A stretch of DNA of 64,000 nt, taken from Ancylobacter polymorphus. Lineage in GTDB: Bacteria; Pseudomonadota; Alphaproteobacteria; Rhizobiales; Xanthobacteraceae. This document shows, piece after piece, positions 50,776-59,297 of this stretch. Each line of letters begins with the position of its first letter. The stretch's first letter is position 1. Both the position numbers and the translations under genes were made by a program. The stretch is taken from assembly GCF_022836935.1 (NCBI RefSeq), contig NZ_CP083239.1, forward strand, positions 2,370,001 through 2,434,000, read 5' to 3'. Below the pieces are notes generated by a model. That model had not been told where the DNA came from and searched no databases. It worked only from the letters and a program-made list of their open reading frames with translations.

Positions 50776-50865
50776 CGTTCAGCATGTTCGCGGTTGCCCT
50801 TCGGCCGAATCGGCGTTTGGCTGTATGAACGCCCGACCTCCCGCTCCGGGCCTTCGGGAAACGCC

Positions 50866-52095
50866 ATGCTCGCCACCAAGCGCCTTCTGCTCATCATCGG
50901 CGGCGGTATCGCCGCCTATAAGAGCCTCGACCTGATCCGCCGGCTGAAGGAACGCGGCGCCTCGGTGCGCGTGGTGATGACATCCGCCGCGCAGCATTTC
51001 ATCACCCCGCTGGCCGCCGGCGCGCTTTCCCATGACACGGTGTTCACCGAGCTGTTCGACCGCGAGGCGGAGCAGGATGTCGGTCATATCCGCCTCTCGC
51101 GCGAGGCGGACCTCATCATCGTCGCCCCCGCCACCGCCGATCTGATGGCGAAGATGGCGCATGGGCTCGCGGATGACCTCGCTTCCGCCGTGCTGCTGGC
51201 GAATACCCGCCCGGTGCTGCTCGCCCCGGCGATGAACCCGGCCATGTGGGCGAACCCCGCCACACGGCGCAACGCGGCGCAGCTTGCCGCCGACGGGGTG
51301 CGCTTCGTCGGGCCGAATGCCGGCGCCATGGCCGAGCGCGGCGAGGAGGGCGCGGGGCGCATGGCCGAGCCGCTGGAGATCGCCGACGCCGCCGAGGCAA
51401 TGCTGGAAGGCGACGGCCCGCTCAAGGGGCGGCATGTGCTGGTGACTTCAGGCCCGACGCATGAGCCGATCGACCCGGTGCGCTATATCGCCAACCGCTC
51501 CTCCGGCAAGCAGGGCCACGCCATCGCCGCCGCCGCCGCGCAGGCCGGGGCACGGGTGACGCTGGTGAGCGGGCCGGTGAACCTGCCGGACCCCGCCGGC
51601 GTCGATGTCCGCCGGGTGGAAAGCGCGCGCGAGATGCTGGCGGCGGTGGAGGCGGCGCTGCCGGCCGATATCGCCATCTTCGCCGCTGCCGTGGCGGACT
51701 GGCGCGCCGCGCGTGAGGCCAGCGAGAAGATGAAGAAGGATGGCGGCGCCCTGCCACCGCTGGCGCTGACCGAGAATCCCGACATTCTCGCCACCATCGC
51801 GCAGCGGGGGGAGGGGCGCCCGGGCCTCGTCATCGGCTTCGCGGCGGAGACGCAGAATGTGGTGGCGTATGCGCAGGCCAAGCGCGCCCGCAAGGGCTGC
51901 GACTGGATCGTCGCCAATGACGTTTCCGCCCAGAGCGGCATTCCCGGCGGGGTGATGGGCGGCGACAGCAACGAAGTCCACCTCATCACCGAGGCCGGGG
52001 TGGAGGCGTGGCCGCCGGCCTCCAAGAGCGAGGTTGCCACGCGCCTCATCGCCCGCATCATCGCCGCAACCGGCTCTGAGGAGACCCGCCCGTGA
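50866..52095 (+). CDS. coaBC: Bifunctional phosphopantothenoylcysteine decarboxylase/synthetase
   Basis: A 409-residue bifunctional enzyme for coenzyme A synthesis. The CoaC half (residues about 1-180; FMN flavoprotein) has [40 protein letters not shown] and the PxMNxxMW motif in [17 protein letters not shown]. The CoaB half (about 185-409; CTP-dependent ligase) has [31 protein letters not shown] and [12 protein letters not shown]. The ATG at 50866 fits the CoaC N-terminus; upstream in-frame sequence is antisense to nothing useful. The stop overlaps the dut start (GTGA). Confidence 0.94.
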   Translation: MLATKRLLLIIGGGIAAYKSLDLIRRLKERGASVRVVMTSAAQHFITPLAAGALSHDTVFTELFDREAEQDVGHIRLSREADLIIVAPATADLMAKMAHGLADDLASAVLLANTRPVLLAPAMNPAMWANPATRRNAAQLAADGVRFVGPNAGAMAERGEEGAGRMAEPLEIADAAEAMLEGDGPLKGRHVLVTSGPTHEPIDPVRYIANRSSGKQGHAIAAAAAQAGARVTLVSGPVNLPDPAGVDVRRVESAREMLAAVEAALPADIAIFAAAVADWRAAREASEKMKKDGGALPPLALTENPDILATIAQRGEGRPGLVIGFAAETQNVVAYAQAKRARKGCDWIVANDVSAQSGIPGGVMGGDSNEVHLITEAGVEAWPPASKSEVATRLIARIIAATGSEETRP

Positions 52096-52565
52096 GTCTC
52101 GCTGTCACCGTCCGCATCCTCCCCCATGGCGAGGGCCTGCCGCTGCCCGCCTATGCCACGCCAGGCGCGGCCGGGCTCGATTTGATGGCGGCGCTGCCGG
52201 AGGGGGAGGCTCTGACGCTCGCCCCGCTCGCCCGCGCGGCGGTGCCGACCGGGCTGGCGCTCGCCCTGCCGGAAGGCTTCGAGGCGCAGGTGCGCCCGCG
52301 CTCCGGGCTGGCGCTGAAACAGGGGCTGACGGTGCTGAACGCGCCGGGCACGGTCGATTCCGACTATCGCGGCGAGGTGAAGGTGATCCTGGTCAATCTC
52401 GGCACGGAACCGGTGGTGCTGGAGCGCGGGCAGCGCATCGCGCAGATGGTGGTGGCGCCGGTGACGCGCATTCATCTCGTCGAGACCGGTAATTTCGACG
52501 AAACAACGCGCGGAGATGGTGGATTTGGCTCGACAGGGCTCGACGGCCGGCAAATATCGCGCTAG
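52092..52565 (+). CDS. dut: dUTP diphosphatase
   Basis: A 157-residue homotrimeric dUTPase that keeps uracil out of DNA and supplies dUMP. All five motifs are present: [10 protein letters not shown] (I), [19 protein letters not shown] (II-III with [13 protein letters not shown]), [11 protein letters not shown] (IV) and [10 protein letters not shown] (V, C-terminal). The GTG start overlaps the coaBC stop by 4 bases, the common alphaproteobacterial arrangement. It is followed after 9 bases by the Rrf2 regulator gene. Confidence 0.95.
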   Translation: MSLAVTVRILPHGEGLPLPAYATPGAAGLDLMAALPEGEALTLAPLARAAVPTGLALALPEGFEAQVRPRSGLALKQGLTVLNAPGTVDSDYRGEVKVILVNLGTEPVVLERGQRIAQMVVAPVTRIHLVETGNFDETTRGDGGFGSTGLDGRQISR

Positions 52566-52574
52566 CCAAGAGCC

Positions 52575-53018
52575 ATGCCGCGCCTCTCCGATAAAAGCCT
52601 TCTCGCCATCGCCGCCGTCGTCGACGTGGCGTTGCACGCCCGTGGCGCGCCGGTGGCGGCCAAGGCGCTCGCCGCGCGGCACGAATTGCCGCCGCGCCAT
52701 CTGGAGCCGGTGCTGCAGGCCCTCGTCCATGCCGGCGTGCTCAAGGGCGTGCGCGGCCCGCGCGGTGGCTATGAACTCGCCCGCGAGCGCCGACGCATCA
52801 CCGTGGCCGAAGTGGTCCGCGTGGTCGAGGCGGAAGGCGAGGAGGCGCTGGAAGGCTTCCCGCCCATCGTCCGTGACATCGTCCAGCCGGCGGTGGCCGA
52901 TGCGGAGCGCGCCTTCGAGACCGCACTGGATGGGGTGACGGTGGAAGACCTCTGCCGCGCCGCCGCGCAGAACACGCTGCGCAAAGGCCTGCCAGAAGGC
53001 ATAGATTTCACAATTTGA
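52575..53018 (+). CDS. Rrf2-family transcriptional regulator
   Basis: A 147-residue Rrf2 winged-helix protein. The N-terminal segment LSDKSLLAIAAVVDVALHAR and the wHTH (APVAAKALAARHELPPRHLE, VLQALVHAGVLKGVRGPRGG) are typical, with GYELARERRRITVAEVVRVV. It has one cysteine (Cys near the C-terminus in EDLCRAAAQN) and lacks the three-cysteine cluster of iron-sulphur members such as IscR. The next gene is cysK, 115 bases downstream, so control of cysteine synthesis, like CymR in Firmicutes, is a plausible guess. An inverted repeat lies between the two genes. Confidence 0.85.
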   Translation: MPRLSDKSLLAIAAVVDVALHARGAPVAAKALAARHELPPRHLEPVLQALVHAGVLKGVRGPRGGYELARERRRITVAEVVRVVEAEGEEALEGFPPIVRDIVQPAVADAERAFETALDGVTVEDLCRAAAQNTLRKGLPEGIDFTI

Positions 53019-53032
53019 TTTCGTTTATTATT

Positions 53033-53082
53033 TGTTTTCTCGACGTGGCGGCGTGAATATGTTAGCGCTGCCGGCGAAAACA
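53033..53082. promoter_or_regulatory. A/T-rich cysK promoter region with inverted repeat
   Basis: TGTTTTC (53033-53039) and GAAAACA (53076-53082) form perfect 7-base arms, 36 bases apart, flanked by the A/T-rich run TTTCGTTTATTATTTG in an otherwise GC-rich area. Fits an operator or promoter upstream of cysK. The long spacer makes a single-dimer site unlikely; a pair of half sites is possible. Confidence 0.4.
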
Positions 53083-53133
53083 ATTCGCCAATGACGGGCC
53101 GCGCCTGCGCCGGCCCGCTTGCTGGAGGCACCC

Positions 53134-54120
<987 letters not shown>

Positions 54121-54266
54121 CCCGCCGCCACGCCTTGGCCTGTATAGGCCGCCGCCGGCCCTTCTAGAGCACACCCGGCTTCGCTAAAGTCGCGGTGATT
54201 CGATGCCCCGCCGCGCGCGGGGCGTTTGCCGGAGGTCGGCACGCGGCGAGGGGGAGACGGGCTCGG

Positions 54267-56879
54267 ATGGCGCATCCGGCCGACAACGGCGGGACGGGAG
54301 ACGACTGGCGCCGCGACGTGCGGGCCGGCACGCTTTCGCGCCCCTGGCGCCGGCAGCTGCGCCGCCTTGTCCGCCGCTCCGCGCGCCGCATGGCCGCGCT
54401 GCCCGCCGCCTCCCTTGCCCGCCTCGCGGTTCTCGCCGCCGCCACCCTTGCCGGCGGCGCGCTCGCCCTTTCCGGGGCGCGCGCCTATGCCCAGCCCGCC
54501 GGGGACGGCGTGTTCGCGGTGCTGGCGGTGCAGGACCCCAGCGCGCTGATCGGCCTCGCTCTCGTCGTCGGCCTCATCGTCTTCGCCGCCACCACCGCCA
54601 TCGTGCATCTGCGCTACCGCCGGCAGTCGCTGCTGCGCGAGGCGGAAGCCTATGGCGAGATCGCCCGTCTGGAAGCGCAGATCGACGAGGCGCGCGCGCT
54701 GCTGATGGCCGAGCCGCAGATCGTCGTGGTCTGGCGCGATCCCGCCGGCGAGCCGGAAATCATCGGCAACACCCCCGCCTTTACCGGCGTGGTCGCGCCC
54801 GCCCGCATCCTCGCCTTCGGTTCCTGGCTGGTGCCGGCGGCGGCGGGCGAGATCGAGGCGGCGGTGGACCGGCTGCGGGCGCGCGGCACGCCGCTCACCG
54901 CCACGCTGGCGACGCAGGACGGCCGCTTCGTCGAGGCGGAAGGGCGCCCGGTCGGCTCGGCCGTGGTGCTGCGCCTGCGCGACATCACCGGCGTGCGGCT
55001 GGACCAGGCGCGGCTCGAAGTCGCCTATCGCACCCTCGACGACGAGACCACGGCGCTGCGCGCGCTGCTCGACGCGCTGCCCGCCCCCGTCTGGGTCGGC
55101 GGCGAGGACGGCAAGCTGCGCTGGAGCAATGCCGCCTATGCCCATGCGGTGGAAGCGCGCGACGGGCATGACGCGGCCGCGCGCGACCTCTGGCTGCTCG
55201 ACCAGCAGAGCCGGGCCAAGGCGCAGAAGCTGCACGCGGCCAGCCTGCCGTTCAAGGCGCGCCAGCCGGTGGTGATCGCCGGCACGCGGCAGGTGCGCGA
55301 CGTGCTGGAAGTGCCGGTCGGCGGCGGCGCCGCCGGCATCGCGCTCGATGCCACCGAGGCGGAGACGGTGCGGGCCGAACTCGCCCATGTCATCGGTGCG
55401 CATCGCCGCACGCTGGACCAGCTCGCCACCGCGGTCGCCATTTTCGGCAAGGACCAGCGGCTGGTGTTCCACAATGCCGCCTATGCCAGTCTGTTCGAGC
55501 TCGACGCCGCCTTTCTCGACGACCGCCCGACCGATGGCGCGGTGCTCGACCGGCTGCGCGCGGCGCGGCGCCTGCCGGAACAGGCGGATTTCCGCGTCTG
55601 GCGCGAGGATCTGCACGCCGCCTACCGCGCCATCGAGCCGCGCGAGCACTGGTGGCATTTGCCGGGCGGGCGCACGCTGCGCGTCGTCACCGCCCCGAAC
55701 CCGGAAGGCGGCGTCACCTATCTGTTCGACGAGGTGACCGAGCGCCTGGCGCTGGAAAGCCGCTTCAATTCGCTCACCCGCATCCAGAGCGAGACGCTGG
55801 ACGCGCTTGCCGAAGCGGTGGCGGTGTTCGGCAGCGACGGCCGGCTCGGCCTGTCCAACTCCGCCTTCCAGCGGCTCTGGCGTCTCGACAAGGCCGGGCT
55901 CGGCGCCCACCCGCATATCGACGCGGTGGCCGAGGCCTGCCGCCGCCTGACCGCCGACGGCACGGCCTGGCGCAAGCTGCGCGCCGCCGTCACCGGCATC
56001 GACGCGCGCGTGCCGACCGAATTCCGGCTGGAGCGTACCGACGGCATCATTCTCGACGGCTCCACCCAGCCGCTGCCGGATGGCGGCACGCTGGTGACGC
56101 TGCGCGACATCACCGACAGCGTGCAGGTGGAGCGCGCGCTGGTGGAGCGCAACGAGGCACTGGTCGCCGCCGACCACCTCAAGAGCACCTTCGTCGGCCA
56201 TGTCTCCTATGAACTGCGCTCGCCGCTGACCACCATCATCGGCTTCGCCCAGCTGCTGGACGACACCGGTATCGGCCCGCTCAACCCCAAGCAGCGCGCC
56301 TATGTGAACCACATCACCGAGAGCAGCGCGGCGCTGCTCGCCATCATCAACGACATTCTCGACCTCGCCACCATCGACGCCGGCGCGATGACGCTGGAAC
56401 TCACCGATGTCGATCTGCGCGCGGCGATGGAGGCGGCGGCGGAAGGCGTGCGCGACCGCCTCGCCGAGGGCGGCATCCGCTTGTCCATCGAGCTGCCGCC
56501 CGCCGCCGGCACCTTCCGCGCCGATGCGAAAAGGGTGCGGCAGGTGCTCTATAATCTGCTCTCCAACGCCGTCGGCTTCGCGCCGGAGGGCTCCACCGTC
56601 ACGCTCGCCGCCGAGCGGCGCGACGACAAGGTGGTGTTCCGCGTGCGCGACATGGGCCCAGGCGTCCCGCCGGAAATCGGCGCGCGGGTGTTCGACCGCT
56701 TCGAGAGCCACACCGCCGGCTCGCGCCATCGCGGTGTCGGGCTCGGCCTGTCCATCGTGCGCTCGCTGGTGGCGCTGCATGGCGGTACGGTGAGCCTCAG
56801 CGCGGCGCCGGGCGGGGGCACGCTGGTGACCTGCATCTTCCCGCGCGCGGCGGATGCCGGCCGGGACGCGGCGGAGTAG
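54267..56879 (+). CDS. divL: DivL-like atypical PAS kinase with Tyr in place of the phosphoacceptor His
   Basis: An 870-residue PAS-rich sensor kinase-like protein. Two membrane segments (AVLAAATLAGGALALSGARA and LIGLALVVGLIVFAATTAIV) precede several PAS-like modules (residues about 160-640), a HisKA-like helix and an intact HATPase_c domain (N box YNLLSNAVGFAPEG, G boxes RDMGPGVPPEIG and RGVGLGLSIVRSLVALHGG). In the H box the expected S-H-E-L-R reads VSYELRSPLTTI; Tyr648 (codon TAT at 56208-56210) replaces His. This is the hallmark of Caulobacter DivL, which controls CckA and polar cell-cycle signalling. tsaE-amgK directly downstream supports the assignment. ATG 54267 has GGGGAG upstream; an upstream ATG at 54195 is possible. 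Confidence 0.85.
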   Translation: MAHPADNGGTGDDWRRDVRAGTLSRPWRRQLRRLVRRSARRMAALPAASLARLAVLAAATLAGGALALSGARAYAQPAGDGVFAVLAVQDPSALIGLALVVGLIVFAATTAIVHLRYRRQSLLREAEAYGEIARLEAQIDEARALLMAEPQIVVVWRDPAGEPEIIGNTPAFTGVVAPARILAFGSWLVPAAAGEIEAAVDRLRARGTPLTATLATQDGRFVEAEGRPVGSAVVLRLRDITGVRLDQARLEVAYRTLDDETTALRALLDALPAPVWVGGEDGKLRWSNAAYAHAVEARDGHDAAARDLWLLDQQSRAKAQKLHAASLPFKARQPVVIAGTRQVRDVLEVPVGGGAAGIALDATEAETVRAELAHVIGAHRRTLDQLATAVAIFGKDQRLVFHNAAYASLFELDAAFLDDRPTDGAVLDRLRAARRLPEQADFRVWREDLHAAYRAIEPREHWWHLPGGRTLRVVTAPNPEGGVTYLFDEVTERLALESRFNSLTRIQSETLDALAEAVAVFGSDGRLGLSNSAFQRLWRLDKAGLGAHPHIDAVAEACRRLTADGTAWRKLRAAVTGIDARVPTEFRLERTDGIILDGSTQPLPDGGTLVTLRDITDSVQVERALVERNEALVAADHLKSTFVGHVSYELRSPLTTIIGFAQLLDDTGIGPLNPKQRAYVNHITESSAALLAIINDILDLATIDAGAMTLELTDVDLRAAMEAAAEGVRDRLAEGGIRLSIELPPAAGTFRADAKRVRQVLYNLLSNAVGFAPEGSTVTLAAERRDDKVVFRVRDMGPGVPPEIGARVFDRFESHTAGSRHRGVGLGLSIVRSLVALHGGTVSLSAAPGGGTLVTCIFPRAADAGRDAAE

Positions 56880-56883
56880 GGCG

Positions 56884-58551
56884 ATGATCGACAGCCGCAA
56901 CACGGGCGCCGTTCCCACCTCGCCGGTGGCGCATTGGGACGTGGTGCTGCCGGACGAGACCGCCACCGGCCGCCTCGCCATGGACCTCGCCGCCCTGCTG
57001 CGGCCGGGCGATCTGGTGACGCTCGGCGGCGATCTCGGTGCCGGCAAGACCACGCTGGCGCGGGCGATCATCCGCGAACTGGCGGGCGATCCGAATCTCG
57101 AAGTGCCGAGCCCGACCTTCACCCTGCTGCAGGCCTATGACCTGCCGCGCCACCGCGTGGTGCATGCCGACCTCTACCGGCTCGGCGATTCCTCCGAACT
57201 CGATGAACTCGGCTGGAGCGAGCAGACCGACGGGGCGGTGACGCTGGTGGAATGGGCCGAGCGCGCCGAGGGCGCCGTGCTGCGGCCCGACCGGATGGAA
57301 GTGCACATCACCCTGCCCAGCGAGGGCGCGGAGAAGATGCGCCGGGTGCGCCTGCTCGGCTATGGCCGCATGGCGGGGGCGCTCTACCGCATGAAGGCGA
57401 TCCGGGCGCTGATCGACCAGGTCGGCTTCGGCGCGGCGCAGCGCCGTTTCCTGCAGGGCGACGCCTCCGCCCGCTCCTATGAGCGGCTGATCGGCGCCAA
57501 GCGCAACGGTGTGCTGATGAATTCCCCGCGCCGGCCCGACGGCCCGCCGGTGCATAATGGCAAGCCCTACAGCGCCATCGCCCATCTCGCCGAGGACGTG
57601 AAGCCCTTTGTCGCCATGGCGCGGGCGCTGCGGGCGCGTGGCTTCTCCGCGCCGGCGATCTATGGCGGCGATCTCGATGCCGGGCTGCTTGTCATCGAGG
57701 ACCTCGGCCATGAGGGCGTGCTCGACGGTACCCCGCCCGCGCCGGTGCCGGAGCGCTACGAACTGGCGGTGGACGTGCTGGCGGCGCTGCACGCGCAGGA
57801 CCTGCCCTCCACCGTCGCCGTCACCACCGGCCTCGACCACCACATCCCGCCCTATGATCTCGACGCGCTGCTGATCGAGGTCGAATTGCTGCTCGACTGG
57901 TACCTGCCGCATTCCGGCGGAAGGCTGTCCACCGATGCCCGCCGCTCCTTCCGCCAGCTATGGACGGCGGCGCTGGCGCCCTCGCTGGCGCAGAAGCCGG
58001 TATGGGTGCTGCGCGACTACCATTCGCCGAACCTGATGTGGCTGCCCCAGCGCGCCGGGCTGGCGCGGGTCGGGCTGCTGGATTTCCAGGACGCGGTGAT
58101 GGGTCCGCCGGCCTATGATGTCGTCTCGCTGGCGCAGGACGCGCGGGTCGACGTGCCCGAAGCGCTCGAACTGGCTTTGCTCTCGCGCTATGTGAAGGCG
58201 CGGCGCACCGCCGATCCCAGCTTCGACACCAAGGGTTTTGCCGCCTCCTATGCAGTGATGGGCGCGCAGCGCGCGACCAAGATCCTCGGCATCTTCACCC
58301 GGCTGAACCAGCGCGACCGCAAGCCGGTCTATCTCAAGCACCTGCCGCGCATCTGGAACTATCTGGAGCGCTGCCTGTCCTTCCCCGAGCTGGGCGGGCT
58401 GGCGAGCTGGTACAAGGACCATGTGACCGCGCCCGGCGCCTCGCGGCTGCCGCCCGGCGTGCGCCCGGCGGTGTTCCCGGTCGCCAAACCGGCGGCAACG
58501 CCTGCTGCCACGCCCGCCTCCACCCCGCCGAATGAGCCCGGCCGTTCATGA
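56884..58551 (+). CDS. TsaE-AmgK fusion: tRNA t6A ATPase fused to amino sugar kinase
   Basis: A 555-residue two-domain protein. The N-terminal part (residues about 1-155) is TsaE, the ATPase of the tRNA t6A37 modification complex, with Walker A LGGDLGAGKTTLARAII, PSPTFTLLQAYDL and VTLVEWAERAEG. The C-terminal part (about 170-520) is an aminoglycoside-phosphotransferase-fold kinase with the Brenner motif VLRDYHSPNLMWL and metal motif GLLDFQDAVMGP. It resembles AmgK, which phosphorylates MurNAc/GlcNAc at C1 in peptidoglycan recycling. The MurU-like gene overlaps its stop by 4 bases, which supports the kinase assignment. A Pro/Ala tail ends the protein. The fusion is frequent in Hyphomicrobiales. 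Confidence 0.9.
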   Translation: MIDSRNTGAVPTSPVAHWDVVLPDETATGRLAMDLAALLRPGDLVTLGGDLGAGKTTLARAIIRELAGDPNLEVPSPTFTLLQAYDLPRHRVVHADLYRLGDSSELDELGWSEQTDGAVTLVEWAERAEGAVLRPDRMEVHITLPSEGAEKMRRVRLLGYGRMAGALYRMKAIRALIDQVGFGAAQRRFLQGDASARSYERLIGAKRNGVLMNSPRRPDGPPVHNGKPYSAIAHLAEDVKPFVAMARALRARGFSAPAIYGGDLDAGLLVIEDLGHEGVLDGTPPAPVPERYELAVDVLAALHAQDLPSTVAVTTGLDHHIPPYDLDALLIEVELLLDWYLPHSGGRLSTDARRSFRQLWTAALAPSLAQKPVWVLRDYHSPNLMWLPQRAGLARVGLLDFQDAVMGPPAYDVVSLAQDARVDVPEALELALLSRYVKARRTADPSFDTKGFAASYAVMGAQRATKILGIFTRLNQRDRKPVYLKHLPRIWNYLERCLSFPELGGLASWYKDHVTAPGASRLPPGVRPAVFPVAKPAATPAATPASTPPNEPGRS

Positions 58552-59267
58552 CCGACATCACCACCGCCATGGTGCTCGCCGCCGGCCTCGGCACGCGCAT
58601 GCGCCCGATCACCGACCGCCTGCCCAAGCCGATGGTCGAGGTCGGCGGGCGGGCGATGATCGACTTCGCGCTGGACAGCCTGGCGGCGGCAGGCGTCACC
58701 ACCGCCGTGGTCAATCTCCACGCCCATGCCGACCTGCTGGAGCGCCACCTCGAAGGGCGCACCCGTCCGCGCATCATTCTCTCGGACGAGCGCGGCGAGT
58801 TGCTGGAGACCGGCGGCGGGATCGCCCGGGCGCTGCCGTTGCTGGGCGACGCGCCCTTCTTCGTGATGAACGCCGACACGGTGTGGATCGAGGGCATCCG
58901 CCCCAATCTGCGCAGTCTCGCCAACCGCTTCGACCCGGAGGCGATGGACATCTGCCTGCTGCTCGCCCCGGCGGCGACCTCCATCGGCTATGACGGGCGG
59001 GGCGATTTCCTCATGGACGGGCTCGGCCGGCTCACCCCGCGCCCGGAGCGACTCACCGTGCCTTTCGTCTATGCTGGCGCGGCGGTGGTGGCGCCGGCCC
59101 TGTTCGAGGATGCGCCGCAGGGGGCGTTCTCGCTGAACCGGCTGTTCCGCCGCGCCGCCGAGGCCGGCCGGCTGTTCGGCCAGCGCATGGAAGGGGTGTG
59201 GATGCATGTCGGCACGCCGGAAGCCATCGCCGAGGCCGAAGAGGCCATTGCGCGCTCCAAGGACTGA
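58548..59267 (+). CDS. murU: MurU-like N-acetylmuramate alpha-1-phosphate uridylyltransferase
   Basis: A 239-residue nucleotidyltransferase of the GlmU/RfbA-like Rossmann group. The nucleotide-binding signature is MVLAAGLGTRMRPITDRLPK. The metal Asp lies in FFVMNADTVW, and the segment SDERGELLETGGGIARALPL is shared with sugar-1-phosphate uridylyltransferases. It overlaps the kinase gene by 4 bases and follows AmgK, as in the AmgK-MurU cell-wall recycling pathway that makes UDP-MurNAc from MurNAc without de novo synthesis. Substrate inferred from the pair. Confidence 0.88.
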   Translation: MTDITTAMVLAAGLGTRMRPITDRLPKPMVEVGGRAMIDFALDSLAAAGVTTAVVNLHAHADLLERHLEGRTRPRIILSDERGELLETGGGIARALPLLGDAPFFVMNADTVWIEGIRPNLRSLANRFDPEAMDICLLLAPAATSIGYDGRGDFLMDGLGRLTPRPERLTVPFVYAGAAVVAPALFEDAPQGAFSLNRLFRRAAEAGRLFGQRMEGVWMHVGTPEAIAEAEEAIARSKD

Positions 59268-59297
59268 GGGCATGGCGGCCGCCCGAGGCGCGCGCTC

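Noticed and set aside
56160..56260. Tyr in the kinase H box as a sequencing error or dead kinase
   Set aside because: The rest of the protein is intact and Tyr at this position is the known DivL feature.
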